Shown piece by piece: positions 40,321 to 55,505 of a stretch of DNA of 64,000 nt. Origin of the DNA: Stratiolaelaps scimitus (Eukaryota > Arthropoda > Arachnida > Mesostigmata > Laelapidae); assembly GCA_019614645.1 (NCBI GenBank), contig JABWDB010000004.1:11656001-11720000 (forward strand). Direction: 5' to 3'. The notes beneath the pieces are model-generated. The model searched no databases. It was not told where the DNA came from and saw nothing but the letters and a program-made list of their open reading frames with translations. Positions within the stretch are counted from its first letter, which is position 1. Each line of letters starts with the position of its first letter. Position numbers and translations under genes: made by a program.

Positions 40321-43300
40321 AACGATTAAATTGAATCAATTGAAGAGAAGACAACGAATGGCATCGGATGCACCATGAACCACAGTGCCGGTGTCCGTCC
40401 GCGCTTGCTCTTCTGTTGTGTCCGCGCACGACGGCTCTGCGATGGGCTGTCTCAGCTTGGCGCTCGATTGTGACTGCTTTTTTTTGTCTAGCAGATGCTG
40501 TCGTTGTTCCTCTTGTTATTGCAGTCGCTGGCCGTTAGCTTTCTGAGCCAATTTGGGCATCACCTGTTGCTGCTATCTCGCTGATTTAATACTTGGCCAG
40601 GCTATGTTACGTTCCGTTCCGTTCGACTGCTGCAATTGTGGTTGTCGCAGCCTAAGCCGAGCAGCAGAGTCAGGCCCCTGCACTCCGCGGCAGCCAGGAG
40701 TGTGGACGTTCGCCTTACAATGCCTTAACGTAGGGAATGTCTTGTGGCCGACAGCGAGGCCTGTTGGTGACCGGTGCCGGGTGGTGGCGTTCGGCGTTCC
40801 ACTTTGCCGACGGTGACCCAGCCGTAAGCAGGCAGCCGCCGTGAGTAGGGGGGCAGCTCCCGCATCGTGACAGTGTGCGCCAGCTTAGACATTTTTGGGC
40901 GTTTGGGTTCGGTCGGCTCATATCAGACCGGAGACCCGGCCTATCCCAGCTGTACAACAACAACAGCAACAGCAACAACAGGGACTGACTGCAGTCATAA
41001 TGACGTCGCAGTAGCTACTACGATATTGAAGAAATATTATTACCACCATCACCACTAGCCAGACCGGTGCATTTGTCCCTGTTAGTTTAATGATGTGAAT
41101 TTATTTACGAGTGTGCGTGTAGGAGGCTCAGATCCATCGGATCGGCACCATAAGTTTTTCATTTTGTGGACTGATAAGAGAAATTAGAGCAAATTAATTA
41201 CTCACGCGTCAAGTGGCCGAAACGAGCTGAACGATGCCTAGGCAATGTCCTCTCGCGTCGTGTAACTAATCTCAATGCGAGACTCCGACAGGACTACTCA
41301 GAACACTTGAACGTATAACGGTCTGTCAACTGAGGTACTATTTCTGGCTCACTGTGTCCCATAACAATTTAAGAGGGACTAGATCCGAGGAAGCAAGTAA
41401 CGAATATAAATATGGACGTCGCATATCGGGGGATAGGTTTATCGATAAAGAAGCGCTCGTGCGGCAACCAACTTCTACTGATTCACATTATTTTTTATGT
41501 GTTCATTCATCAGCTTTGCCTTCATCATTTGTGTTCGTGCATCCACAACCTCGGAATCATGAAGGCCCCACAAACTTCTTTTGCTTCACGTGAACTCAAC
41601 CGTGATTCGATACCTAGCAAGCTAGTCCAAAGCCCACCGATCGCTTCGGTTCATACAGGTGACTTTGTACGAGACCAGCATCCGTACGCGCTCCATAGAC
41701 CATTTGCCACAGCGATTACTGGCGCTTGCGGCGAGACGCACACCGCGCAGCGGAGTCTTCTCGCCTAATTCTTATTGCATACGGGTTAGAAGTGAACATT
41801 GTATGCAGCAAATCAGATCGAAGCCATTGTTGACGATAATCACCCCCAGCACCCGCGTCCCCATGTATTCGCCGTGTAAACAAGACGACGGCCAGTGACA
41901 CACAATACTAATGGACCCTTTTCTACGAAACGATAACCACAGCGTCAACTATGACCACCACGACGAGCGTACGATGTTGCACGGTGTAGCTACGAAACAT
42001 CAGCTACGAACTGTAGTGATATATAATACCAATCGTTATGTGACTGCAGTTTTATTCAGCCCTGGGATCCACGATCAACTAGCTATCCTATCCTACGGCA
42101 GACGTTAGCGTGTGAATGTGGGTGAGCACAATTTTCGACCAAGTTCAATTTCGAATTCGGGTGAAATTCGGTGTCGAAATCAAACTGCGCTCAAGCGCGG
42201 TGTCAAATGAACAGATGAACGTTTCTGCAGGTGGCCACCGCGGGATTGATTCTCGCAACGCTGCGATTATACATACGACATCACGCCGCGCTAACCGAAC
42301 AGGAACAGATCGTCCTGAGAGATACGTGACCCTGTTCAATCGACACGAATCCTGCGGCCGTGTGTAATCGTAATGCAATCAAAGCCGTCGTTGCCGTCAG
42401 TAGTGGACACTGTGGCGGTGACACGCTTGGCACGGGGGCTGCCGCCATCACTAGCAACTACAGCGTGAGCAAAATCACGTCTCGCCGACCCTGGAGCGGA
42501 AATTCATTTGCTGTTTATTTATTTTCTCGTGTTTTAGATAATAGCATCGCGCCAGCCGTATTTCGCCGACTCTCGCTCGATCCAACCCCTGTGTTAATAT
42601 TGGAGATATAACACAAATAATACAACTATCACTACAGCTTCTGCTGCTGCGGCTGCTGCTGCTGCCACTGCAGCGATCTGGAGAACAGCGCGATGTCTTT
42701 GTTTCAGATGATGATTTAATCAGCCGGCAAGAGCGTCGCGTCGCGTCGAAATCTTAATGATGTCATTAATATTCGGAGTTTGCACAATCAAAACATTGCA
42801 TTCGAAACCTGCCTCCAGATATACTTAGCGATATTCATTGCTGTTCGCCGCCGCAGTATTCTATGCCGGCCGCCGAAATATTAGCTGAACCGTCGATCGA
42901 ACGAGGGACTGGGGTCTGTGTGGAAGACAGTCCCGCAACGCGATGCCAACAAACATGTATCGATACAGTGGTGACTGTGGCTCGCTTGTGTGTGTGTGCG
43001 TGTTTGCCGATTTGAGTACGCTGATATTGACGTTACGAAGATGCGATTTCACTGTCCGTACTACAGGGTCCAGTTTTACGCGAGGCCGATAGATATGTCT
43101 AATCGGTAACGGCGTATTGCATCTATGAGTGTATAATGTGCGAATATGGAAAGCAAATAGTATGAGACGTTTTAAGAGAGCAGTTTGTCAGAGATTGACA
43201 TATGCAACATCTTGATTTTGTTGTGAATGGGCTTGCTGTACTGTATGGACACAAAATAAAATGCCCACAAACGTCATGTCGGTATTTGTCGAGTGACCTT

Positions 43301-45645
43301 CGGTTAGCTATACGACAGACAATGTTTTGACATGTATTCCATAACTCGTATGTTAAATCCCCATATACTATGCACATTAGATTGTAAAAAAAAAAAATAA
43401 TAATAATAATAATAAGCGTATCTATTCATCTGGAGAGAAGTGTGGCGTTTTTTTTCTACAATTATGCGCTGGAATTACTCATTGACAATGAATTGAACTC
43501 ATCTAATTTACCAATAAACCGAACATCTAGGGTGTGTACGTTGAACGACTGGACACAAGAGCGAAATATTTCTGTATTCCACACTGACATTTTGCCATCA
43601 TCCATGAATTCAATAAAGGCTTAATCCGGACGACCCATAGTAGACGACTTCACAAGCAGTCCAACGAGAGGAACATTCAAAATGAGAGACGATCAGTAGG
43701 AACAAAAGTTGCTGACTATGGTGACTCTGTCCAGAGGTAATCCACGCTGTGATCGATTCTAGGAAATTTGTTCAATTTCGGAACATTTCTCACCGTTACG
43801 AGCTTTAAATGTCCGAGACTCGAGCATGTGAACACATCGACAATGTCGAAGGAAAGCTAGAATAAATGAAGAGAAGTTATTGATACACTATAGCACTTAC
43901 ATCCAATGAGGAGGCTGCGCCACCACAACAGTTCGACGCCAGCTCTAGCGTCGAGGTATTTCCATTAGGCGGAACAAGATGCGCATCGCAATCCAACCGA
44001 TGTTCAACTCTCACAATATGTTTTTCTTCACGACTAGTCCTTTTATCATTGTTGTCAACACTTCTCAGCACTTAGCTCCGCATTCGCGCCCTCCTGATAG
44101 GAGAAGATGTTTGACCCGCCGCCCACGCAGACGCCAGCAGGCCGTGTTGAAATAGCACCGCGTACGTTAGCACAATACGACGATCACCATCGGACATTTG
44201 AGATACGAAGGACTAACGATCACTTTGTTGAACGCCTGCTGTTAGGTAATGTAATGGCAATAGCAAGTGTAGCGCTGAGGTCCATTTCCATAAATCTTCG
44301 ACAGGAACAGTGAGCTGAACTTCGGCTCACTCGTTTGCTCGACCAGGATTACCAGTTGTATTTCAACTGACAGATTTATATCTCTCTCACTCTCTCTCGA
44401 TTAACATGTCACCTATACAGGTCACCAGTACGGGAGCCACTGGGGGTTCGTTATCCCTTGTTGATCATGAGCGGAAAGTGAACGCTGATGGGAGACATTA
44501 GCGGTATCGCAGCAACAGCCGCTAACAAGTGCCCTTGTAGATCTGTCAGCCGTGGACCCCGCGCGAAGAAACAAACACTTGCCGTGTTGTCGCAGAAGAT
44601 TCTCGTTCACTTTGACACAGGCTTCGGCACACGAAGGTACAATGCATGCCATACACAGGAGGTGATGATTAGCGGTTTCCGCCGGAGCATCCAACAGTAC
44701 TAGGCCCCGCGCGTATGCCACAGGCGAAACCTGGGCGGAAGGTGAGCTCCGGCCACACTGCGTCCTTTACGCGCGACAGCTGTCCTGGGTGGTGATGCGG
44801 CCGACAAATGCAGCGCTCTTAGTCGATGTCCTGCTGATGCGTGGCACTGACCAACGTAACGCTTGTGCCGGCAGCGCAATGCTGATTGATGAAACGAACG
44901 CGGGGGGGGCGGAGGAGGCGAACTCGTGTGAATAGCGCGTTAGGCACGTATTATGAGGCGGCCACAGACGATCAATGTCGCATTTGAATCAATATGATGT
45001 CGGTTGACAAACGAAATCGGTTTGTCATAGCCGTCGAATCACTGCGATGAGAGCCTATAAAGGATTAAGTGACCTCGTTCTTCGGCTACTGTCACCGAAG
45101 GACCCTTGTCGCCAACACGAATTCACCTCAACGACAGAGCACGAACGTTGGTCCCGACGTGCATGCACGGCCGGATCGGTGGTGTGGATTACTCCGAGGA
45201 AAATACATGGGCGGCACGTCGGCCAGGACCTGCCGTCGTCACACCAGCCACTGCTGGAGTTGTTTATCAAGTGCCGGTCGTGTACACAGTATCTCGTCGC
45301 GATCGAGCCCGGGTATCGTGGTCAGTGTTCGTGTCTCAGTCTTGCCTCGATGATCGCTACTGAATCATGCGCCTTTTTTGGCCATCAAGGAAGAACAAGA
45401 ACATGAAGGAGAAAGGGACACATGGAACAGAGGGAAAGGAAAGAAGAGCCGTTAGGTAGCGATAGGTCAAACGCGCGTTGTCGTCGTCGTCGCCGTCGCT
45501 GTTGTTATTGGTGCCAGTCATTTTTCCCGATATTTGTTTGCTGTCTGTTGTTGTTGTTATTATTATCATCTCTGATAGTTACTAGCAGCGGTTCTTTGGT
45601 AGGACGATGCACAGTTAGATTGGCCAACGGACTCGTCAATTTACT

Positions 45646-45699
45646 GCGTGTGTCTGTGTGCGTGTGTCTGTGTGTGTGTGGGTCTTCTTCTTCTTCTTC
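45646..45699. repeat. (GT)n and (TTC)n compound microsatellite
   Basis: A GT-rich run with CT/CG interruptions, followed by a TTC run. Confidence 0.85.
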
Positions 45700-48600
45700 A
45701 ATAAGTACGCCCAGTATGTTCAGCCTGTGTGGCAGGACAGCAATCGCTGACTTGAAGCGTGGATCCTACCAACAACTCGTGGACGCCCGTCTTATGGCTG
45801 ACGCTATATTTCTGTCTTGCTGTCCCATTGCTTTTACTGCCGCTGTTGTTACCGCGTTATGATATCGAAAGGCCTAATACAGACGAGTTGTATAGACCCA
45901 ACGGAGCCACAGGTCGGCGTTCATTGACCAACGACGATCCGGCTGCTTTTAGTAACCAACCCTTAGTAGCGTTATCCCGAAATTGCACTGATGTAGAGTT
46001 GTTGCTGCTGCTGACTCTTGTACAGTAGTGATCGTTCTGGTGGTGCACCTGCCGCAGCCCGACTGTGAACGGCCACATTCGCTGCTTGAAGAGCTTGCTG
46101 CCTGTTGGCTCTTCGAATACAAGGCACTCTGATCCAAGTCGATACCTCGTTGTTTCATTTTTTTGTGCTTCATTGTGTAACACGTGGATAAACGGATCCC
46201 ATCCACATTCGTGGAACTACCTCTTTGCTGGATGAGCAGACGTCCAAGCCTCTGCCTGTTACTGGTCTATAGCTGTGATATGCGCACACCCTGGTGGTAA
46301 GCGTTGGCCCCGTAGGCGTACACTAGCCACAACGACGAGAACGAACCGCCGCCCGAGTGCATGGAAGCATACGCTGCACTATGCGTGCTGAATCTGAGCT
46401 AGTCTGAATAGAAGAGCCGGAGGCAGCAATGGCATAGTGTGTGAGATAGCCAGCTAGATATTTGGTCGACTCCGCAGCCTGTTGTGCTGTGCAACCGACT
46501 AGGGTGCTGGGTGAACAGTGCCGATGGTGTTGCTGATGGTGGTGTTGTTTCGATCTTCGTCTAGTTCCTCTATATATCTGACCCATGTTCATTGCTCGGC
46601 CTGGGATCGGCCAGCAGACGGCCGGATAGATGATACGTATTGTACGAAGCTGATCACTACAAGGTACAATAGATCGAATGATACAATTGTGCCTTCCTGT
46701 TTGTCTGCCTACCCATCTATCGGTGCCTGTGCGACTGTGCTCGTTGAACACAGTCGTACATGTGTACGGCCGCTGTACGTTCGTTTGTCTGTCAATCTAT
46801 CTATATATCTAGATGACGGCTGCTGCTGCTGTCGCCGCTGCAGACAAAAGTCGTGTCCGTGAGCGACCGTGGGCTGGCCGGAGCAACAGGAGCCTGCCAC
46901 ATCCCGAGCCGGCTGGACGCTGCCAGGAAGATGCACAAGCTTGTGCCGTACAGCGGTTACACCAGCTCATCCCGACACCCATGCCGGTGCCCACCTCACC
47001 AATACGGACACAGAAGTGAGATGCGATGGTATGGATGCCGAATACACCGCTTGCAACCACGGCCGGCTCGCTTCGACATGTTAAGTACGCGCTGTGGATA
47101 CATACATCGTTGGTTGTGTAGTCATCGTCGCCTAGGTACATTTCGCCTGAGCGAACAAAACAACTCGCTGGCCAGCAATAGTGTCGACATCATGCATACT
47201 ATACTAATATATCAGAGAGACACACTTAGAAGGAACCGTATCGAAGAAGGCAAGAAAACACGCATCCCGATCGTGTCCCCGATAAATGTGGTGGGTGGGA
47301 CGCATTGATTGTTTTTAACTCGAATTCAAATGTCCCTCTTTTTATATTCCCCCATATAAACATGCGCTACACGGACTAATGGAATAAGTCTGTCGATGAT
47401 CGTTAGCATGGCCAGCCAGAGAGGTGACATGGTGCATCTTCTGTTCCCACCAGAAAAGCGGCCTCACCGAATCGAACGACTGTGACACGTACCACGTAGA
47501 TGGTTTTAATTCGAATCAGAGGGAACCGAATACTATGCAAGCTCGATCCCCATGTATTTCGTGTTTGCCTTCATCGGTACCTGCCACTTACGTTCCTTAT
47601 CAATACAACCTACACTTGCGCTCTCTACCGAACGTGTTCTAAAGCGGCTCAGCGATTCGAAAATATGAAACGATTTATATTGGTTATACATTTCATATAA
47701 CCATGCGTCTTAGGCCTCGCGTAGATTTCACGAGTGGTCCGAACAGGTCTCGTGCAGCGGACTTCGCGAAATTCGTTCGATAAGTAAGCAAGAAAAGTGT
47801 GTCATTTACACATGTAGTTTTGAAAAGGTTTCTACGAAGTTCTTAATTCTTCTCATTCGAGTCTTTTTTTTTGGGCTTTGCGACTTACTCTGTCTTTAGC
47901 TATACATAGGTTACATAGCCTGTGAAGGCTAAACTTTTTAAGCAGGCCAATTATCTTTCGTCACTGAAGTGCACAATGTACGAGCGAAACGTATCTAAGA
48001 CGATATCGAACTTTGCTTAAAATTCGACCAGCGCATTAAGATTTTACTCAAACTTTGACGTCTCTTGAAAATATCTTCTTATGAATATGTCTTCTTTTCT
48101 TTTATTTTTGCGTTCACTTTGCCATCTAGCTGTTTACTAGCTAAGGAAAACAGTTGTACGCAAAATTCCCCTCAAAACTCCATGAGGCTCCGCTTGTGTC
48201 GAAGTTTGATTAGGTACTCCCACAGGATTGCGTAACAATACAAGTAGCTGGCAAAGAGTTATCGAATGAGGCTCGTTATAGACCTACATTACATCAAGCA
48301 AATTGAAGATGATATCTAGATCTTTAAATTGAAGGCATTATCGAAAATGTGATTGCGCCATTCGACGTCCGCGAGGCCTTGCATCAAAGCGATGCTATCT
48401 GTTCAAGTCCTAACCATCGCAAAGATATGGCAGACACCCTGTCAACTACAAACGGCATAAAAATGAAGACGCTCTTAGACAAGGTACGCGCGAAAGTCCA
48501 GACAGAAAATAACAAAATGGAAACGATGCTCTTCTACCAGAATCTTAGGGAAACTTAATCGCACACGACGAGCGCGTCGGGGGGTAGGAGGGGGCGAGGG

Positions 48601-50194
48601 CAAGTATCCTCATTCAATTCAATGTTCTCCATCCATTGTCGTTGTGTCATTGTCCAGCGCGATATTATCGTCATAAAATGTGCTGCCGTGACGGCAAGTG
48701 GGACCAAAAAGATCTGCTTGGCAGCTTTCAGCAGTTTTAGTCGACTGGCAAGTTCAGTTTGCAACCACCGCGAAGGGATAGGGCTTGTTGTTCAATTTGG
48801 ATGCACCCAGTTCGCGTCATCAAAAACGTTTCACAATGATAACAAGGTATAGAAGAAGACGACGAAGCCGAAGAAAGATCCATGATCAGAAGATCCCCTC
48901 TGATCCCCCCCCGGGGCAAGCCCCCGCCGTTTTCTTACCGCGTACCCCTGCGGCAGCCCTCCCCCCCATTAAACAACATCCTTTGGGTCGGCTGGCTGGT
49001 CACAGAAAAATGATCAAATCAGTCAGCAGCAGGAGCAGCAGCAGCAGTTGTTGTAGTGAGTGCATATTCGAATGGATTTATCATTTGAACGCCAATGGAC
49101 GACGGACTGGAAATTCTTGCTAAACCTTACCTGCTGCCGTTGCTGGCCAGCTGTCGACAAGACTACATACAGAATGTCGTTGTTCCATTCTGCCCCACAA
49201 CTAGTTATAAGCGGGGAGAGAAGCTCTGGTGGCAACGAGCAGAAACGCACGTTGTTTTTTTCGTCTCGAAGATTGCTAACGTTGTAGTCATGTAGTAATC
49301 ATGGTAGTTAAAAGTGTGGACGGATGGCATTGTTTCGCTCAGTCCGACGAGAATTTCCAGCTGCTTTGAACTTTTGCAATATAATAAGACATGAGTGTGA
49401 AACATTCTCTAGCTTCGAAGCTGTGCTGATGCTAACATTAGCACAGGGGGTAGTGTCCAAGTGAGGCCAATTCATTAGCGCTGAGTGGCGAACAGACAGA
49501 AACCCCTGTTGCGAGTTCCGTGACAAAATAGAATACATCTAAATACGTATTCAATGACAAGCGTTCCAAGGTAAACGAAATCCAAACGTAAATGATTTAT
49601 AATTTTCAAGCTGGTTAAAGCATGTCGTCGAAAGCGAATCTAATGATCCAGAATAGGCTTCGCTCACAAGATCTAAAGACTAAACAATAAAACGTATTTG
49701 CTTCCTAACTGTGTAACCCCGATAACAGGCTTAAATGCTAGACGAAATGGTAGTACGTTGCTTGTACATATATATGTATATATGTGAATGATTATTAACA
49801 TTTTTTTTGTTGGTCACAATCAGGACCATTAGGACAACCCGAAGAACAGCTTCTCTCAGTCACGTGTCCCGTAATCCGTGGCTGAACTCTGCTGATCCGT
49901 TTTTTTTTAGCACGTAACACCTTGCATACTAGATAACCCTTAGTCTCATGCGTGAAACAAACAAATCGATAAAACAGAAACGTAAACCTATTAAAACCCA
50001 TTCTGGCTTGTATACTTTGCATACTTCCGAGTACTGGACCAATTCGATGTTGGCGTCGGCCGCCTGCGATCAAATAAACACAATGACGATGTGAGAACTA
50101 TCCGGATATCTCAAGCAGCGGTGGTGTCTCGGGTTTTGTTACTTACTTAACTACCTACCTTAGTATAACACCTAAACGGTTAAGAGCTGAGGCC

Positions 50195-50235
50195 TGTTCC
50201 ATAGGAGAACAGCTGAGGGTCAGCTCGAAAAACAA
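50195..50235 (+). mobile_element. SINE tail, diverged, with compensated hairpin
   Basis: AGCTGAGGGTCAGCT (50211-50225) followed by CGAAAAAC matches the family tail. The outer stem pair is A-T here instead of G-C in other copies, so the stem is kept by paired changes. Confidence 0.45.
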
Positions 50236-52305
50236 TTATTACTTACTTAACTAGGTACTGTTCTATTTAATTAACGGCTGTACCACTATATGACCACCGG
50301 ACCTGGGGACAACCGAGCTTCTCGTAGATCCAATGGAACTTCAAACGCTAACTTGAAGAACGAACCTTCCTCTCCTTGATCTCAATTGCACCACTGACAG
50401 AGGTTATTACATTTCTACACACCCTTAGATACGCACATGTATGTGGGTGTAAATGGGTGTGTGGGTATGTTTGCGATTTGCTAGTTCACTGCTTGCAAGC
50501 GTTCCTGTTGTTCTTTGCGAAGTTGTTCGTTTCATTTAATTGTATGCAACACGCATACACGGTGAGCCAGTCGCACTTACGAAATTGCCAGTTACTTTCG
50601 TTACCAGCCGCGCAATAGCTTTTCGAACACCCTGTGTATTTATCTATATGTTTGCTTGTGTAAAAGCAGAAGTGACTTGAGACGCCGCCTTACGTGTCGA
50701 CCAGATCTGTCGGGGTATAAGGTTCTGTATCTGTATTGGCTTGTTGTGTTTGATTGGTTTTCTTCGAAATTTAACTATCTCAAGTCTCCGTATGAGTTCC
50801 CCGCACCAGTCCCCGTACCAAAATGACCCACGGGGCAATTTTAAGAAATAGATGAATAATGCACGATCTACTGTTGACAGTCAGTTGCTTCAGCTGGCCA
50901 GACCGAGGCAGCAATTGTTTATCGCACACTGCGAGCTATCCCAACACATCGATCATATTTCTACTTCCAGAGGAAATGAGTTGCTGGGGTCGCAGAACTA
51001 CGGAAACCAGCTTGATTCATGGAATATATTATATATTGCTGTGAGGTACAGAAAATATAATCAAACCTCGGGTGTTTGCACTTAGAACTGAAGCTGGACG
51101 ACTACAAATAAGTAATTGCAAGAGGCACACGTCTACTTGGTCGCGAATATTCATCCCATTTTTGTTGGCGAATTGTCGACTCAGCCGTTTTCTCATTATT
51201 ATTATTATCATATCTCTTATCTCGAATCGTAATTACGTAAGTTCAGTATCAGGGTGAATCCATTTGCCATGAATTTATTTTTATTTTTTCTGGATCTATC
51301 CCATCACATCTGATATGCTCAAACGTTCGAGTAAGAACTCAAAAAGCCAAAATACTTTGCCAGAATTTTCACTTACTACATTCTGACTACAGCTAAATAC
51401 AGCATATCCATCAAAGTGGACACCACGTGCTTGTTAATATCACCGGCACGTTACTACTATAAAAGGCAATTCATTTACTGACACAAATTTAACTAACGTG
51501 ATAATTATGGAGATTTTTCCTATCTAATAGAAACATGCAGCATATATGAGCAGCTCACGTAGTCACGTAGTCAGACTACGATACGCATTTGACTTAACTT
51601 ACGGCGGCCGAGTCCATCGCCAGCCAAATGTGGCAGCATGCGAAATTTCTCAAAAGGTTCCTCATATTTTCGACAACATGCTCTGGCTCATGCTGATTCA
51701 GAGTGAATAGCTGTAAGGGTCTGTCTGTTCTCGCGTACGAAATTATTTGTACTCCATTTTGTATGTCGCATGTCGGTCGAAACCCAGTACAACTGTTGAG
51801 GTCTGCCGCTGAGGGAATGACTCACGCTATAGTGAGTGTGTGTGTGTGTGTATTTTACCTGGGCAAAAAAAGACTCAAGGACGATTTTTGAGGTCTCTCA
51901 CCTTTGCTTGGGACAGAATGCGATCAGCACTTGATTCCTGACGATCCCGCTGCTGGGTTATCTTGGTGATGACCTGCTAACGAATCGGCTGTTTCGGCTG
52001 AACCCAGAATTGACTGGTAACATGTTCACAACAGGCTGCTGACTTCTCATTCGGTTTCAATATAACATACAATAAAATATGAGCCCTCTCCCTCGTACCC
52101 CAGTTTAACAACAACAATAATAATAATATCAGCCACATCACATCGCCACTACAAACAACACCGCCGCCGCCGCTGCCGCCAACAGCAACAATAACAACAA
52201 CAAAATATACGATAAAGGTCTCTCTAATAAAACTTGTATCGAGTCAATAACAACAGTAGCAACAGAAGCGGTAGCAGAAGAGTGGTGTATTCAACTTTCG
52301 ATAAT

Positions 52306-52324
52306 AGCAGCAGCAGCAGCAGCA
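52306..52324. repeat. (CAG)n microsatellite
   Basis: A short CAG/AGC run within a longer CAA/CAG-rich tract (52105-52340). No open reading frame makes a convincing polyglutamine protein. Confidence 0.85.
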
Positions 52325-53374
52325 CGAACAACGACTGAAGCTCCTTCCTAACCAACCGCAATAATAACGAAGCCGGCCGAGATTGAGGCTGATAACTGGC
52401 GCTTTTTACACATGCACGCGGGGTGCGGCCACAATAGCTCGAATAGTATACACTACAGCACTACACAACGGACTAGCTAGATCGTCATCTTGACCTGACG
52501 GAGGCTAATGCGCTTTGTGTTCATTGATGATGACGGCTATAATGGCACGATTTGAACATCTCATATTTACTTACGAAGCCAGCTCTCTCTCTCTCTCTCT
52601 CCTCACCATTGATGGCCACTCATTGGTTCGTCCATTCTCACTTTGATATATTGTCCATTTGACCGTTCACCTGTCTGAGTGTTCGTCCCACAATGTTCCA
52701 ACCCCGAGCCGAGCAAACGGTGAACGATAATGATCATAATAGCTGCAGCAGCAGCAACAGCAGTAGTAACAACGAGAACAGCAGCGAGAAGAACGACAGC
52801 TATATATATTGTACAATACGTCCAGCAGCAATAATCATATCAATATTATCATCTCTCGTCATTGTACCCGTCACTGTTCCTCGAAACAGAGGTAGCAGCG
52901 TTGCTGCTTGATGAAAACTTACATTTGCTTGGCTGGCTGCTTAGTTTGTTATCAGTGCTGTATCTGGCGTTGCGGTTTTTCTCATTGGCCCAATAGGTGT
53001 AGATATTTAATTTTGTAGACGTTTGTTGTGCCTTCTGTCACGTTTTTCGGCGTGCCGATCAAGTTGCCCGGTTGAAGTTTAATAGTGGGCTACAATGACA
53101 GTCCCGGTCAACGATTGTTGATGAGAGAGGGAGACACACAGGCATACTCATGTGGATAGAAAATGATACAGAGACGAGCAGAGTAACGAGGAGATATCGT
53201 CCGCTAACTTGTACGATAGTGATCGCGTTGCCGGCGGATGACAACAGATGACTTCTTCTAGAATGAGAACGGGCCCGTCGATCACGATTATAGAGGGGGG
53301 GGGGGAGGGATAAGCATAGGACTATACAAGCGAGAGTTTATCATGAGACGAAGCGCGCGGGCACCCCTTGCGGG

Positions 53375-53436
53375 GACCCAGAAGCAGTTCTACCGTGGAC
53401 GTTAAATGTTGGCTGAGAGTCAGCCCGAAAACCTTA
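53375..53436 (+). mobile_element. SINE tail only
   Basis: AAGCAGTTCTACCGTGGACG, then TTAAATGTT, the hairpin GGCTGAGAGTCAGCC (53411-53425) and CGAAAACC. It lacks the tRNA-related head. Confidence 0.65.
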
Positions 53437-55308
53437 GTGATCTAGTCGGAGGCAGCGCACTATAATCGCTAGAGTGTTCCAGCAGCAGTATAGTAGTACT
53501 ACGGAATGATGAGAACGCAACAAACTAACACTGCTAACTAGCCAACTAACGTAGCTACTACTAATGAGGACGATGTTGCGACCTTTGCAGTCGCGCGCGC
53601 CAGAGACAAATTGTGACTGATTGAGGGACTTAGTGTGCAAAATGTAAATGGAAGCGGTAGCGCACACTTTGCTCTTGAAGCTATTACGTTTAACTGGGTG
53701 CCTGTCGCCTGTTTCGTGGCACCTATGGTTCGGATGACGAGCGGTCAGATCTCCGCGTCGAGTGGAGTCGACGCGATGATGATTTCTGTCCACTGCGATT
53801 GTCGAAAGGGTCGAAATAACGAAGCGAATGAATGTCAGAATATGATGGCCTAGGTGGGATGATTCGCAGGAGGTTATCTTCCTCTCTCTCTCTTCTTGCC
53901 TTGATGCGTTCAGTTCGTATTGTGGCCGTTGTCGCATTGTAGCCGTTGTGATAAATAGTTACAGCAGCAACAGCAGCAGAAGAAGAAGTGGTGGTGGTAA
54001 TCGTGGTGAATCTTCTGATAGATGAAGTTAGTCAGTCGTAGCAGGGTGTAGCGGTCTAACCGTGGACACTCAGTCATACGGTCACAAGTGGCTGACGTTG
54101 ACGTCTTCCTCAAACAAGTGACTGCGGCACGAGTCGAGAAGCGTCTACGACCTCCTGACGCCCTGTCGCTGTCGCCCTTTGAAAGACGTGAAGTGAAGTT
54201 GACGGCCGCGCTTTTATCTTACGAACAAATGATTATTGCTGCCATTAGCATTATTGCTATTATCGTCATTATTATTGTTATTATTGTTACTTGTCGAATG
54301 GAGGCCGAGCCAGGGCTAGCAACTCCACTAAGCTGAAGCGGAATAAATAAGATTTCGTCATTATCGTCATCATCAACAATAACAACTACAACAGAATCAA
54401 AAACATCGTCGTCATCGCCCTAACCATTATAATCGTCATAATTCAAAATTGAATACCTCCACCACAGCCACGGTCAGCAGCGGTGACCGTTGAAGTCACC
54501 AGATTCACGATCGTTCGCTGCCGCCGTCTCATCGAGACATAACGCACCGTGAGTGAAGATCATCCACAATGCCGCCACGAGCGGCGCACAGCGAGCACCG
54601 AATGAAATCGCGCTCGATGGATAATCATCGTAGTGCCCAAGACTGAATGTTGTTTTCGTCACGAAATATTATTTACGTTGATTCCATAGGTGCGATAAAA
54701 TGCTGCTGGGACCGGCTTCTTCAGCGGCACCGATTATATAATACGTATACTGTTGATTACGGGCTCAGCAGTAATAGCAGGTGCGAATAGCAGCGAGGCA
54801 GCGACGACAACAACATCGACAGGGGCCAAGTTCGTTGCAAAACAGAACATTGACATTCTCTTCGCGGGGAGATTTCGGCGCGGCTCGCTGCGAGATGATG
54901 AATCGTCTGACTGAACCACTCATTGGCTATCTGTGCAGGTCGATCTGCCGGCTGTACGGCTGTTTAGATATGTTCATATGCACTGCGATGTGTCGGGTTG
55001 CATTCGACTGGTCAAGGTGTTCATCACACATTTTGGTTGTCCTCTTCCCATTCGCGTTGCTGCTCATGATTTGATTTCTTCAAAGCGATAGATTTTCTAC
55101 CGCGCAAACATCTATCTGTCCATATATATCTATCTAATGGAAAGTTTAGATGAACGAACTCTCAGCACAAGCAGTCATTTAGCAGCTAAAAAAAGGTTGA
55201 TTTACAGGCGAACGCGCTGCCGGCTGCTGGCTGTGGATTAAAAAAAAATTACGTTCGTTGCCTCCTCATATCGCAAAGCGAATATTTCCAAATATTACCA
55301 CCTGTGCT

Positions 55309-55336
55309 TAATATATATATATATATATATATATAT
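55309..55336. repeat. (AT)n microsatellite
   Basis: Uninterrupted AT alternation. Confidence 0.9.
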
Positions 55337-55505
55337 GAGAATACTGTATATGGTACAAGGCGATATGATAGAAGGTATATAATTGACTTACTGGAAATAT
55401 GGACTCGATGCTCGATAGCTCAATTGAATGCAGTATAGTCTCGAAAAGTTGAAGCTGCTCAATGAAATTGGTGACGAAGTTCTTGCTTCATTTTAACTTA
55501 ATCAA

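Noticed and set aside
44422..47308. Several 90-150 residue ORFs on both strands in GC-rich DNA
   Set aside because: They overlap in many frames, have no domain and no coherent splice chain.
48349..48558. 69-residue plus-strand ORF with lysine-rich helix-like sequence
   Set aside because: No domain, no upstream exon, and no conserved splice site.
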